A stretch of 62,000 nucleotides of DNA from Zygnema cylindricum (lineage: Eukaryota; Streptophyta; Zygnematophyceae; Zygnematales; Zygnemataceae), in assembly GCA_037447655.1 (NCBI GenBank), contig JBBHKE010001456.1, positions 1 to 62,000 on the forward strand, given 5' to 3'. The position numbers and the translations under genes are program-made. Below the pieces are notes generated by a model. It searched no databases, was not told the DNA's origin, and saw only the letters and a program-made list of their open reading frames with translations. Below are positions 1 to 11,410 of this stretch, piece after piece (positions within the stretch are counted from its first letter, which is position 1; each line of letters starts with the position of its first letter).

Positions 1-454
1 TTTCTAACCGTACTCTAAAGTAATCTGTCTATGTACCTGATGTACGTTAAACTAGTCAATGGTCCGTATACAGTTCCATACAAAAGGACAAACCTCATTT
101 ATCTACATACGACTTTCACTAATTGTACACACTAATAAACAAATATACGTCAAGACAAACTCCCGTTTCCACAAAGTTATTACCCACATTGAAACTTTAT
201 ACGTGACGAAATCTGCCGCGTCATAGTGGTCCACTTTTAGATTCTAGTAAATCGTTGTCTGTCCGATCTTGTCTATCGGACGGTATGTCATAGTTAGTTC
301 GTGCGCGCCATTTCATAAACTTCTTTTTGCTTAGGATTCGTCCGATGTGATCTCCTTAATTTTGTAAAGTCTAGATTGTTAAGGTACAGTAATTTTGAAA
401 CATAGTATCAATGACAACGCTGAAAATATTTCTAAGTCACGAGACTTCCTCTCA
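1..454. other. AT-rich sequence, nothing recognised
   Basis: I see no gene, tRNA or clear repeat end here. It lies just outside the recognisable 5' LTR remnant and may hold the eroded first part of that LTR, but I could not align it to the intact 3' LTR at 9654. Confidence 0.4.
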
Positions 455-1631
455 CAAAATATAGAGAGGAATAAAGCTTTCAAAAACAACAGGGTTAAGG
501 GTCAAAGTAGTAAAAAATGTTACAGCGTACGTTTCATAAGGTACTAATAGTCGTTTGGTACATATGATGGTTTGTTTCGTACAGTTTTCAATACGAAACG
601 TCATAAGATATATTATGTAAGTTACGTAGGTAGTTTCGCGTGTGAAATTTGTGACGTGCGAACGTGTGAAGTCCCATTTCAATTTGCGCGCAATTTTGCA
701 CGTAAATGTTACGTAGTGAAATGTAGTTTTTGTTTTCTTTAGAAATGCTACGTAGTTAGTCAAAGATTTCACACGTTTTTCCATTGGTCAGTCGTAGTCG
801 CGGCGAATCAATGATTGGCCCAGATGAAAACCTATTTCACGGAGCGTTGACTATAGCTTGGCTGGTCCAAGGCGATGATGGATAAATGGTGAAGTCGAAA
901 AGAAAAGTAGGCATCTTTTTCTTTGGAAAATATTGTGGAAATTCTTACTGATCTTGGACTTGAGCGCATAATACCAAATAGCAATAGCATTTTGCACGGA
1001 AATCTCTTACCAACTAAGTTAGTTTCTAGTATTTAAGAGATATAATTATTTAAGAGGTAGAATTATTTAATAGTGGAGGGCAGTGGGAAAATAATTAAAA
1101 GGAAGGATTGAGCCAAGAGGGCAATCAAAGATTTCGCATGTTTTTGTATTGGTCAGTCGAAGTTGTAGCTGATCAATGATTGGCCCAGTTGAAAACCTGT
1201 TCAAAAGAGCGTTGACTGTGGCCTGGCTTGTCCAAGGCGATGGTGGATAAATGGTGAATTCGAAAAGAAAAGTAAGCATATATTCCTTTGGAAAACTTTG
1301 TGGAAATTATATATGATCTAGGTCCTGAGCGCATAATACCAAATTGGAGCAATGGCATTTTGCACGGGAATCTCTTACTAACTAATAAGTGATTTAGCAG
1401 CTAAGATTTATATTTAAGAATAGAGGGCTGTGGAAATACTTTAAAGGAAGGATTGAGCCAAGAGGGCAAGAGACCAAGCTGAATGTCATGTGGACTAAAG
1501 CTATTTCTAATTTAAAGTTGATCCTTACGTGAGTGACTTCAATGTGAATGTGTGTATTTCAATGTATAGAATGTGTGGTTGAAATTGGCTGTAGTAATGG
1601 GATTTTTTGAGAGGCATAAAATCGTGTTACA
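455..1631 (+). repeat. Truncated 5' LTR of the gypsy element
   Basis: From about 490 this region aligns with the 3' LTR (9654-10618) and with the LTR at 11215-13989. Shared landmarks are the GGGTTAAGGGTCAAA block, the ATTGGCCCAG block and a GTGTGTATTTCAATGTAT block near the end. It ends in TGTTACA, directly followed by TA and a Met-tRNA-type PBS. The first roughly 190 bp seen in the other LTRs are missing or reduced to scraps. About 365 bp are duplicated in tandem inside it (see the next feature). Confidence 0.7.
759..1474 (+). repeat. Internal tandem duplication inside the 5' LTR
   Basis: The segment from TCAAAGATTTC at about 759 to GAGCCAAGAGGGCAA at about 1125 is followed at once by a second diverged copy starting with the same TCAAAGATTTC at 1126 and reaching the same GAGCCAAGAGGGCAA at about 1467. 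The other two LTR copies in the window carry this unit once, so the duplication is specific to this LTR. Confidence 0.65.
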
Positions 1632-1633
1632 TA

Positions 1634-1645
1634 TGGTATCAAAGC
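1634..1645 (+). other. Primer-binding site (Met-tRNA type) of the gypsy element
   Basis: TGGTATCAAAGC starts two bases after the LTR end. It differs by one base from TGGTATCAGAGC, the common plant retrotransposon PBS complementary to initiator tRNA-Met. Confidence 0.75.
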
Positions 1646-3000
1646 TTTGGTTAGAAGACAGAGAGAAGCTTGCTAACCCAAAAATCAGTTGCCGTGACCG
1701 CTGAGGGTGCTTTGACCCGTGTAGGTGGAAGCACAATGTATAGTGGTAGGGGATTGGAGGGAAACTAAGTGACCACACTCCCAGTGGCTGCTGGTGAGAT
1801 GTGGGGCGTGCTTAGGTCCTAAGGACTCAGACGGGGTGGGCAGTATAGCCACCGCTGAATCTCACTCCAATTACCTAGAGGCCAAACAGACATGCCTTCT
1901 TTTAGCGATGATTCATGTGTATAGGGAGGGCTTGAAGCCATCAAGGGTGAGGATGTGAGGATTACAGAGTAAAAGAACTTGATTTATTGGGAAATAAAAA
2001 ATTTGCTAAAGGACGAGAGGGTAATAGGAGTGCTTTACTTCTTCAAGAGCAAAAGAGTCAAAAAATGACTCAAACTTTTCAAACCCGAAATTGTTAGCTT
2101 TGAGAGATTTTCAATTTTATTATTGCAAAATTTAGGGTTGAATCTTACCTCTGAGAGTTTTATAGTTGAATCTTACCTTTAAGAGCTTTCAATTTTGTTG
2201 TTGAAAAAATTGTGGGGAAAATTTTACCTTTATGCTTCAATGTTTGGGAAATTGAATAACTAAATTCGCACTAACTTACTTTCAATGTCTTATAGATTTC
2301 TCATATTCTGATCTTTTTCAAATGATTTGTCAAGGAGAAAAAGTCTTGATTGGAGCAATCTGAGGACTTCAAATTTGCAGCAAATTTCTTTGGGAAATTA
2401 TATTCTATCTTTCCTTTTGTTTAGTTTCTCTGTGTGAAAATGACAAATTTTGCATGGAAACGTGAAATAGAGAATGCCTAGAATGTTTTGAAAAAAACAT
2501 ATTGTGAAATTAGTAAAGAGATTTAATAATCATGTTGTTGCTGTGGATGAAACAATTTTTGAATTGAAAAATGAATTAAAAGTGTTGTTCTACAACCACT
2601 GTTGCAGGAGGGTAACCAGCAGGAGTAGTGGACATAGACATGGAAAACTGCATAAGCTATCAAACACCTACTCAGCAGACAACTTTCAGCTTACACCAAA
2701 TATGGCTCAGAAGGCCAATATGCCTCAAATTTGCCATAGTGATAAACAATACAGTAAACTGACAATTCCGAATATTGCAGCCCAAATGACCTAGTTAACC
2801 ATAAGATATGATGTCTGGAAGTTTCCCAAAAACTGCCTTTAGAAGATCATGTTCCCAAAAACCGAATGCTACAAAATTGGCTAAGTCCTAAGTTATACAC
2901 TCACATTGTGTATCTATTGATCTACACTAATTTGGGTAACCATTACTACGGTTATTTTCCTGACTAACGACAAAGCATCCTACCTGTACGTCATTGTACC
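1646..3000 (+). pseudogene. Leader and decayed gag-like region
   Basis: This stretch follows the PBS, where the leader and gag are expected. An open stretch at 2504-2794 (96 codons) has no motif that I can name; a FAWKREIENA-like peptide just upstream, around 2450-2480, resembles the start of plant gypsy gag proteins but is interrupted. I see no zinc knuckle. Position supports the assignment more than similarity does. Confidence 0.3.
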
Positions 3001-3199
3001 TCAAAACCCTAATTATTATTTTCTAAAAACCTAATTAATAGAACACTATTTTTTATGACACTAAACTACAAAACAATGTTATTCAAATATTTCTAGATAT
3101 TGAAACGTACACAAAACGTTCCAAATGCTTAGTTAGCGGTAGTCGCTAAAGTCCAGCTGAATGTGGTCGTGTAGTACGAAGCACCTGAGTGCTTCGTCA

Positions 3200-3268
3200 C
3201 TTGTGGTCCCACGCAAATCACGCTTGTGGTCCCTCGTGAATCACGCTTGTGGTCCCAGGTGAATCCCG
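3200..3268 (+). repeat. Three tandem 23-bp repeats
   Basis: Three consecutive 23-bp units (3200-3222, 3223-3245, 3246-3268) each begin CTTGTGGTCCC and end near AATCACG or AATCCCG. They lie beyond the polypurine tract of the copia remnant, so they are probably inside its 3' LTR. Confidence 0.7.
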
Positions 3269-3697
3269 TTCGTTGGAACAAATTCAATCGACAATGGTAC
3301 CGACAACTGTACCATATATTTCCGAAATACCTGGTTAAATTGTTGTTCGTCCGATCATGTGAATCAAATCGTCAACTGCGTGACTCGTGTGGCTGACTGT
3401 CGGCGCCACTCCGAAAAAATTGCATATGTTCTTTTGCCGACACGTGTCCCTGTAAAAGTACTATACACTCTGCTGTAATTTTTGCTACTGTAACGCTAAT
3501 TAAGGTAAGTATTACACTAGATTACTTAGAAAATATTATAAGTTATTTTTACCCCTATTTACTGAAATAAAGATTTATAAATTACAACACTCCCCTAAAT
3601 ATTTAGACTCTGTTAGTCACTTAGTCGAATAGCATCTCTGCAAAACTGTAACTTAGGAGCAGGAAGGGCTTTTGTTAACATGTCAGCCACCATCTTC

Positions 3698-5514
3698 TCA
3701 TCCGGTAATAACACAATTTAAGACTTTTGCAAGTACTTTTTCTTTAACAAAGTGAAGTCTAACATCCATTTGTTTGCTCTTAAAGTGGTGGCTGGGGTTA
3801 GAGGCAATTGCAATGGTTGCCGGGTTATCACACCAGATAGCTTGAGGACTAGTTTGCATATACCCAAGTTCTTGTAAAATGCACTTGACCCATAGGAGCT
3901 CCTTGAGTGCGGAAGCTGCTGCCATATATTCTGACTCCATTGTGGATTAAGATGTAACCTTTTGTTATTTGCTACTCCAGTAGCAAGTTCCATCTCCAAT
4001 TTTTGAACAAAGTCGGTCGTAGATTTTCGGCTTCGCATGTCTCCATAGCTAGCAACGCTCCATGTCTGTATTTTCACCTCCCCTCCTCCTAGTACAAGCT
4101 TGAGATTTCGAGTACCTTCTTTTTGATTATACCCCTTGGCCACTAGTTTGGCCTTATACCTTTTGATGGTGTTGTCCGGGTTCAGGTTCACCTTGAATAC
4201 CCATTTGCTACCGATAGCTTTTCTGTCGAAGGAAGATCCACCAGCTCCCATGTATGTGCCTCTATAATACACTTCATTTCATCTTTTGCCGCCTCGATCC
4301 ACTCATTTCTCTAGGTGATGAGAAGGCCTCCTGGATTGTTAGAGGCTCCTCTGTAGCTGCAAAAAAAGTAAAGCGAGAGCTTGCTTGCAGACGTCTGCTA
4401 GATCTCTTTCCCCTAGAAATTCTGAGGCTGAAATCGTCTGCAACCTCTGATTTTTCTACTTTGCTTGAAAACAACCTGATTTGGCACTCACTGTGTAGCA
4501 GGTCCTTCCTCGTGAGTTGTAAATTGGGGTAAAACATCTTGCAAAGGCCCTAAAAGAACAGAAGGAAGAGGTGTCCCATTTGCCGGTGGAAAGTAGACTC
4601 GCTTTGTATGGTGAAAAATGACATATTCCTGCTTTTCCTTGGCCGATTGATCTGGCACTTGAAAAAGGTCAATCGAATCCTGTTCATCTTTAATCTAGAT
4701 ATTCCTAGAAATAATCACTCTCTGTTTATCCAATACAAAAACTTTATATCCTTTGGCATTATCATCATACCCCATGAAAATCCCGGTAGGTCTTCAACCT
4801 CCATTTTCCATATATCCAGTGAAGTACCTAAAATAAAACACTTGCTGCCAAAGATTTTAAAGTGACTAACATCAGGATTTTCTCGTGTCTAAAGCTCATA
4901 AGGTGAAGTGCTAACAGATCTTGAAGCAACTCTATACTTGATATAAACAGCACAGTTAAGTGCTTCGGCCCAGAATTTCAAATCTAGCCCTTTATCTGCA
5001 AGCATGGACCGATCACTCTTTGTCACCGTCCTATTTAATCTCTCAGAAAAGCCATTGTGTTCTGGTGTATATGGAACTGTAAGATTGTGACTGATACCTT
5101 TTTGAAAGAGAAATTGTTCGAATTCCTTTCATGTGTATTCTCCTATGTTGTCCGATCTCAACGCCAATATCGGAACTCCATGAAGCTTTTCCGCCCACGT
5201 TTGTAGTATTTGAAGTGAGTAAACACTTCACTCTTATGTTGCATGAAGTAAACTTTGGTGTACCTTGAGTAGTCATCTATAAATGTGACCATATAGTTGA
5301 CGCCTCTTACTGAAGCCACTTGTGAAAGGCGGAGAACATCATAATGTATTAGTTGCATAACCCTTTCAGATTTGTGGTCTGTTTCCTGTGGAAATGGCAA
5401 TCTTTGGATCCTACCAAGTGAACAACCATCACATGATTTTATAGGATGAGAACTTAGAGAAACTCCATCAACTTTTCGCGAATTCACCATTTTTTTAAAA
5501 CTATCATAATTCAT
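3698..5514 (-). pseudogene. Copia polyprotein pseudogene (integrase, partial RT, RNase H)
   Basis: The reverse strand at 5158-5514 reads the pre-integrase and integrase start, with CDGCSLGRIQRLPFP and VTFIDDYSRYTKVYF. At 4870-5000 there is LKFWAEALNCAVY. At 4110-4270 the start of the RT domain reads AIGSKWVFKVNLNPD and YKAKLVAKGYNQKEG. At 3698-3960 the RNase H end shows MESEYMAAASALKELLWVK and WCDNPATIAIASNPSHH. Between the RT start and the RSRKSTTDFV segment most of the RT domain, including the YVDD region, is absent. Frameshifts occur near 4270 and 3960. It cannot encode a working polyprotein. Confidence 0.8.
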
Positions 5515-5749
5515 ATGTCATAATCTTTTATGCCATAACTCATTATCAGATTGGACAATGGAGTACTCTCGTGCATGTGTCCAATCGAACCAAAAATCAT
5601 GCAACCCAACCAGCTATAACGAGAAGGTGGAACAAACGAGCAATGAAAATCCTCAAGCAAAAGAATTACATTACAAAGCAAAAATGAACATGAAAATATG
5701 AAAAAGAAATAACAGGTAGAAGGTGTTGTTTTTAAAAAGATTTAGTCCT

Positions 5750-6075
5750 CTCTATGCCTCAGCTGTGAGGGAGAGAGAGCTGCAACTCTGAGACCTCCAT
5801 AGGACCTCAGAGTAGGCAGCTCACACGAAGCCTCTAGGATAAACCTGACCCCTTTGTGTTTCAGCAAGAATAACTGCCACCCTGGCAAATAAAAACTCAG
5901 ATCACCTTCACCCCTGTAAAGGCAAGACTCCCCTGAGTCTATAGCAAAAAGAATCTCTAAATTTGCTCCCCTGAGCAGTAATTTATGAAGGGTCAAAGTT
6001 GACCTTTTGTACAGAAGCTCTTTGGGAGAGAGGGTCCAATCTATCAAATTTTTCTAAGTCCTATCTCTCTCTAAA
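5750..6075 (-). repeat. Left arm of a large inverted repeat
   Basis: The reverse complement of this block matches 6858-7165 over roughly 300 bp with small differences. Shared words include GGTCAACTTTGACC, TACTGCTCAGGGGAGCAAAT and CTGAAACACAAAGGGGTCAGG. The arms are separated by about 780 bp. The right arm ends exactly where gypsy RNase H coding resumes. It may be LTR or leader sequence of a further element inserted in opposite orientations. Confidence 0.75.
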
Positions 6076-6296
6076 CTCTATCTCCTGCAATACGGCACCA
6101 ATCATAATAGTGTATCGTGTTGAAATAAGTAGTTTTTAAATATATTTTCTAGGTCTAAATTTATTTGAAAAGAAAAAGTAGGCAGCCTGCCTCTATCTCT
6201 TCTCTCTCTCTCGCCCCCATACTTGTTGTAGTCACTGAAGGAGAGAGAGAGGGAGCAATGGAGCCATGGCTGCCTTAACTCCATAGGAAGGACTAA

Positions 6297-6316
6297 AGAG
6301 TGGCTTAAGCCACTCT
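6297..6316. repeat. Perfect 20-bp palindrome
   Basis: AGAGTGGCTTAAGCCACTCT is a perfect inverted repeat. It lies in the spacer of the large inverted repeat, immediately before the tRNA-like segment. Confidence 0.8.
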
Positions 6317-6327
6317 CAACAAAAGGT

Positions 6328-6408
6328 TGAGTCCAGCAGGACTCGAACCCCCGACCGGTAGAGCACGGCGTAGCCGTTAGCTCTAACCAGTCTGTCCTAG
6401 AAGTCGGT
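6328..6408 (-). ncRNA. tRNA-like or tRNA-derived SINE remnant
   Basis: The reverse strand contains GGTTCGAGTCC, a perfect match to the RNA polymerase III B-box consensus. It is preceded at tRNA-like distance by TGGTTAGAGC, an A-box-like stretch, with an ACGGC/GCCGT stem between. The T-stem and acceptor stem do not pair well, so this is more likely a tRNA-derived SINE head or a decayed tRNA than a working tRNA gene. Confidence 0.35.
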
Positions 6409-6857
6409 TAGGAGATATAGGGTTTCATTAGTACTTAAACTATTGTAATGTACTAGATTCATTTAACTGAAACCCCCAACGCCACACATAGATACAGTTC
6501 TACGAAATACGAAGTACTGTACTTGTTTGAAATGGATATCGCGCATTTTGTTTCGAAAGCGAAACAAATATCGCGCAAGTATTTATTACGGCCGAGATTG
6601 AATGTGAATTTAATCGGACGGCCGAAATTAAACGCCGAGATCGCGGAAGAGAATTTCGGCGGTTTTTGATCATAGCTACAGCGGATGACACGTGGCGGAA
6701 TGGCATTGGATCGCGGCATCTCCGAGGATTAAGGGAGCGAATCCGGATATACCACGTGTCGACATTTAGGCCATGTCGTACAATGTTCGTACAAAAAGTA
6801 CATCGGCAGCTGTACTTTTACGTACGGAGGAGTAATCTGATTGGCTCCGTACATCAG

Positions 6858-7165
6858 TAGATAGAGTCTGTGAGAGAGATAGGACTTAGAAAAAATTAGG
6901 AGATAGGACCCTCTCTCCCAGAGAGCTTTTGTACAAAAGGTCAACTTTGACCCTCCATAACTTACTGCTCAGGGGAGCAAATTCAGAGATTCTTTTTGCT
7001 ATCGACTCAGGGGAGTCTTGCCTTCACATGGGTGAAGTTGGTCAAAGTTATTGTCTGTCAGGGTGGTAGTTATTTTTGCTGAAACACAAAGGGGTCAGGG
7101 TTATCCTAGAGGCTTCTTGGAAGCTGTCCACTCTGAGGACTCATGGAGGTCTCAGAGTTTCACTT
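6858..7165 (+). repeat. Right arm of the large inverted repeat
   Basis: Inverted copy of 5750-6075. It abuts the gypsy RNase H remnant at 7166 (the word TGGAGGTCTCAGAG runs straight into coding-like sequence), so one breakpoint of the insertion or rearrangement lies here. Confidence 0.75.
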
Positions 7166-8480
7166 ATCAACAAAGATTAAGTGATGCACAGATTACGATT
7201 GGCAAACAGGTTAGGTGGATGCAAAAATTAGCATATTTCAAATTTAACGTCAAACATATTCCTAGAAAATCAAATGTAGTGGCAGATCCCATAAGTAGAT
7301 GTTTTGAAATAAGTGTGATGGTTCAGGATGAATTATTTTTTAGATGTTGTTTGAAATGGTTATGATAAAGATCTTTGTTTTGTTGTAAATTGCAAGAAAC
7401 TTTTCAGAGGGATTTTCGACCTATTAAATGAGAGGCATGTCAAAAACTTTGAAATAGATGACGGTTTACTGTTTTTGCAAACAGGGGATAGGTTATGCAT
7501 TCTAGAAGTGGGGAACTTAAGAAAACAACTTTTACACAAAGCTCGTGAACATTTAGGAGATCTAGGTCACGATAAAACTCTAAGTCGGTTGTATAGTAGA
7601 TTCTTTTGACAATGGATGGCAAAAGAGGTGTCTAAACATGTGGAAAGTTGTGTTCCTTGCCAATAGAGTAAACCTAGTAACCAAAAACCTAGTGGTCTCT
7701 TAAAACCTTTAGATATCCCCAAAAAACCATAGGAGTCTGTCAGTATGGATGTTATTGTCAGGTTACCAGTTACATCTAGAAGAAATGACAATATCATGGT
7801 TGTAGTCGATAGGTTCAGTAAAATGGCAATATTTATCCCTTGGAAAACTACTCACTCAGTTGTAGAAATTACAAAGTTATACTTTGAAAACATGGTTAGG
7901 CATTATGGAGTTTCTCTGTCTATACTCATTAATAGGGATTCTAAATTTACGTCTAGATGTTGGAAAGAATTGCAACAAAATTTAGGCATTGAAATAAAAA
8001 TGAGTACCTCTTATCATTCATAGATAGACAAACAAAAAGAATGAACCGTACATTGGAAGAAATGCTTAGGACTGTTTGCAGTGGAGTTTAGAACACATAA
8101 GAATCTAAACTGCCAATAATAGAATTTGCATACAATTTGTGTAAACACGCCAGTACAGGATTCTCACCATTTGAAGTTGCAAACAGCTACGAACCCAGAG
8201 AAGCATTAGACTTAATAACGAGGCTCACTCAAGAGAATAGAGATTTAAGAACATAATTTTGGGAATACATTCAAACAATTTGAAAAACAACCCGAGATAC
8301 ATTAGTGGAGGCAAAACGGAGGCTGGAATAAAATGGAAACCGCAAACGGGGTGAATGGGTGGTAAACACAGGTGACAGAGTTTAGCTTTCAACAACTCAT
8401 CACCAGTGCAAGATCGAGGGACAATCGGATCTTGCGGGGAAATTTGCTTTCAAGTACATAGGATCATTTAATGTAATCGA
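7166..8480 (+). pseudogene. Ty3/gypsy RNase H-integrase remnant
   Basis: The first part reads QRLSDAQ, VRWMQKLAYFKFNVKHIP and NVVADPISR, the end of a gypsy RNase H domain. The integrase follows: a zinc-binding-like part near 7600 (CVPCQ), SMDVIVRLPVTSRRNDNIMV and VVDRFSKMAIFIPW at 7744-7845, then RHYGVSLSILINRDSKFTS and WKELQQNLGIEIKMSTSYH up to about 8022. The usual SDRD of the active site reads INRD, so a catalytic aspartate is replaced. Stop codons occur near 7665, 7730 and 8024. The later part (KYIGSFNVID) is cut by the hAT-like MITE at 8481. Confidence 0.8.
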
Positions 8481-9276
8481 TGTGTTGTATATCGGTAAAA
8501 AAAAATCGCGATAACACCGATACCGATAGTTATCGGTTATCGAACTGTCAGAGGTCCCGATATATTAGTCCAAGACCAACAAATTCCATATTGGCGATAA
8601 CTATACAAAAATATAGTATATATATAATAGTACTTTATAACATACTGTATTATATTGTTGACTTTGTATAGCGTGACATGCCATGTAAAACAATTTGATC
8701 CGTATTTGTTTACGGACATCGCATCTCATAAACGTTGACAAATTTAAAACAATACTTTATCGTTCGAAAACTATAGTACCGAAACGACAAAATTAATTAC
8801 ATTGTAAATTTGTAAATCAAACTTTTTCGAAACAGACGAAAAGAGCAGACGAACACATTTGTCAGATTGCCGCCATTTGCTGCCACCATGGAAGTGATAT
8901 GAGGGCGTAACTAACCTTTGCGAAAAAAAATAACATTCAGAAGGACTTTTTGGAAGGGTACGAAAACGTGGAACCCAAAAAAAACACCTTTAAAATATAA
9001 ATAATCAAAAAAATATCGAGATTTTTTACCGAAATCCGAGGGAGAGGGGTCTGGGACACGTCTGGGGAATAACACGTACAACTGAATGTACTGGTCGTAT
9101 AATTATCGCCAATAGTTATCGATAACGGTGTTATCTCCGATAAACAACCGATATTATATGTTAATTATTAGAGATAACAACGATTGTGATATATCGTACC
9201 AATATATTGATTATCGGCAACCTATAAAAAAGGCCCATATTGGTTATCGGCATATCCTTACGAATACATGACACTA
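8481..9276 (+). mobile_element. hAT-like MITE T1, 8-bp target duplication
   Basis: The element begins TGTGTTGTATATCGGTA and ends TACGAATACATGACACTA, degenerate versions of the family ends TAGTGTTGTGTATCGG and CCGATACACAACACTA. It is flanked by a perfect 8-bp duplication, GTAATCGA (8473-8480 and 9277-9284), as expected for hAT. Sub-terminal sequence is full of CGATA/TATCG words. No transposase is present. It lies in the integrase C-terminal region of the gypsy element, so it is younger than that element. Confidence 0.85.
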
Positions 9277-9653
9277 GTAATCGAGATGATATTGCCAGTT
9301 GCTGCCAAATTTAAATTTTCCGCCTTTAACAAAAAATCATCCAGTGATATATATCAGTCAATTGAAACATGCAAATCTTCGACCAACCAAAAGAGAATTA
9401 AAAGTGGATCCCTCAATAACTATAGAATCTGAGGTATACTGATGGGTAAAAGATTGATTTGGTCAACGGTTTAAAGTCAACAATACTATATTCTAGCAAG
9501 TGTAATATCTAGAAAAACGAGAAGATCTTTTGACCTTAGAGGATAAAATTTATGAGTTTTTGCAAAGGTAATAGAGGGATAAAAACATAAAAGTACCACC
9601 TTGAGTGTGAAATGTGTTTTAACTAAGGTTAGTTAAAGATAAAGAGGGGATGG
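9277..9653 (+). pseudogene. Gypsy pol tail and polypurine tract
   Basis: Continuation of the gypsy element after the MITE; no long open frame remains. The purine run AAAGATAAAGAGGGGA (about 9635-9650) directly before the LTR is the likely polypurine tract. Confidence 0.5.
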
Positions 9654-10618
9654 TGTAACAGTAATAAAGGATCAAACTTCTTCATAAATGGGTATTTAAG
9701 TGTTACGGATATAGAGTTATGAATTTGTTAGACGTCCGCGAAAGAATCGCACAATTCAGAGTTGTATTTTAAAAGTATAGCGATTGGGGTATTTAGGCGA
9801 CAACGCGAGGTTGAAATAACAAATGAGTGTTCGTTACAGCGGGTTAAGGGTCAAATTTGTAGCGGAATTTCCGGCGTACGTTTGATAAAGCACTAATAGT
9901 CGTTTGGTACACATGATGTTTCGTTTTGTACGATTTTTAGTACGAAACGTCATAAGTCAAATTTTGTAAGTTACGTGGGTAATTTCGCGTGAGAAATTTG
10001 TGACGCGCGGACGTGTGAAGTTTTGTTTCGATTCGCGTGCACTTTTGCACGTAAATGATACGTAGTGAAAGGTAACATTTGATAAGTTAGAAATGTTACG
10101 TATTTAGTAAAAGATTTTGCACGTTTTTGCATTGGTGAGTCATAGTCGTAGTTGATCAATGATTGGCCTAGGTGAAAACCTGTTCAACGGAGAGTTGCTC
10201 TGGCCTGGCTGATCTAGGGAGATGATGGATAAATGGTGAAGTTGAAAAGAAAAGTAGGCATCTTTTCCTTTGGAAAGGTTTGTGGAAATTATGACTGATC
10301 TTGGTCTAGAGCGCATAATACCAAATTGGAGCAATGGCATTTTGCACGGAAATTTCTTACTAACTAAGTAGTGTTTTAGTAGCTAAGAGATAGACTTATT
10401 TAAGAGTGGAGGGCATTGGAAAATACTTTAAAGGAAGTGTTGAGCGAAGAGGGCAAGAGATGAAGTTGAATGTCATGTGGACTGAAGCTTCTTCTAATTC
10501 AAAGTTTATCCTTCTGTGAGTGACATCAATGTGAATGTGTGTATTTCAATGTATGGAATGTGTGGTCGAAATTGGTTGCATTAATGGGATTTTTTGAAAG
10601 GCAAGAAATCTTGTTAAA
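9654..10618 (+). repeat. 3' LTR of the gypsy element
   Basis: It starts TGTAACAGTAATAAAGG and ends near TTGTTAAA, about 965 bp. It aligns along its length with the LTR at 11215-13989 once two MITEs are removed from that copy (967 bp), and its second half aligns with the 5' LTR. Confidence 0.75.
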
Positions 10619-11214
10619 ACCAAATAATCTACATGTTCCCATTGTGTAGACCTTAAGTATGTGTTTACGTAGTCAATCATGTTAAAACTGGTTCAAGCTT
10701 TTTCACGTAGATTTCGTTAGTATTCTTCAAACCTAAGGGAGATTTTTTGTGTCGTACGAGTTTCCTCGACACTTTTTGTGTATCTCGGTGTGGAAAAATT
10801 TAGGTTTTGGGTTGATGACTCAGTTTCTCTTTTGGATATAGTGTATAAAGTGGTTGTTTGGGCTCTTATTATATGGTTTTTATTTGTAAATCTATCAACT
10901 GATAGTGATACTTGTTTTTTTACGTTAAAATTGGTACTTTTTAATTTGTGTTAATAACTCTAATTTTGACAATTTTGAAGTAGTGTGGTGTACGAAATGT
11001 GTCTGTCCGTACTAAAATTGCTTGTTGTTTCCCATAATCGTACAGAAAGTGTGTCGAATAAAGGCGTCGACACTCGAAAGTGAGTGCGTCGACCAAAAAA
11101 ATCGCACTTATATTTAATTCCCAGTGATAAAGATGGGGGAAAATCATGCGAACCTGTCCACACATGTTCAAACGACGACTATGTGAACATAGGCTGTACC
11201 GGCTTGTAACAGTA
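10619..11214. other. Unassigned sequence between two LTRs
   Basis: About 600 bp with no recognisable gene or element end. Short open stretches on the reverse strand near 10941-11171 show no family features. Confidence 0.4.
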
Positions 11215-11410
11215 ATAGCGGATCGAACTTTTTTGTAAAGGGGTATTTAGGTGTTATGAATATAGAGGAATGAATTTGGTGGACTTCCGCGAAAGAATCG
11301 CACGTTTTGGAGGTGTATTTCAAAAGCTATAGCGATTGGTGTATTTAGACGATAGCGTAGGGTCAAACTAACAGGTGGGTTTCTGGAAACGGGTTGAGGG
11401 TCAAAGATTA

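Larger units (their letters stand above)
3000..5640 (-). mobile_element. Ty1/copia retrotransposon remnant (reverse strand)
   Basis: On the reverse strand the order is GAG-pre-integrase and integrase, reverse-transcriptase start, RNase H, polypurine tract, LTR start; integrase before RT is the copia arrangement. The tract ATTTAGGGGA (3591-3600) is followed by TGTTGTAATTT from 3589 downward, the usual copia 3' LTR junction. The outer end of that LTR and the whole 5' LTR were not found. The limits given are approximate. Confidence 0.7.
455..10618 (+). mobile_element. Decayed Ty3/gypsy LTR retrotransposon with nested insertions
   Basis: The order LTR, primer-binding site, pol remnants (RNase H then integrase), purine tract, LTR reads left to right, which is the Ty3/gypsy arrangement on the plus strand. 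The 5' LTR ends in TGTTACA at 1631, followed by TA and the PBS. RNase H and integrase similarity runs from 7166 to 8480 with stop codons. A purine tract at 9636-9650 precedes the 3' LTR at 9654. Later insertions include a minus-strand copia remnant, a hAT-like MITE at 8481-9276 and the inverted-repeat block at 5750-7165. Stops and a changed catalytic residue in integrase show that it is dead. The left boundary is uncertain because the start of the 5' LTR is missing or unrecognisable. Confidence 0.75.
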
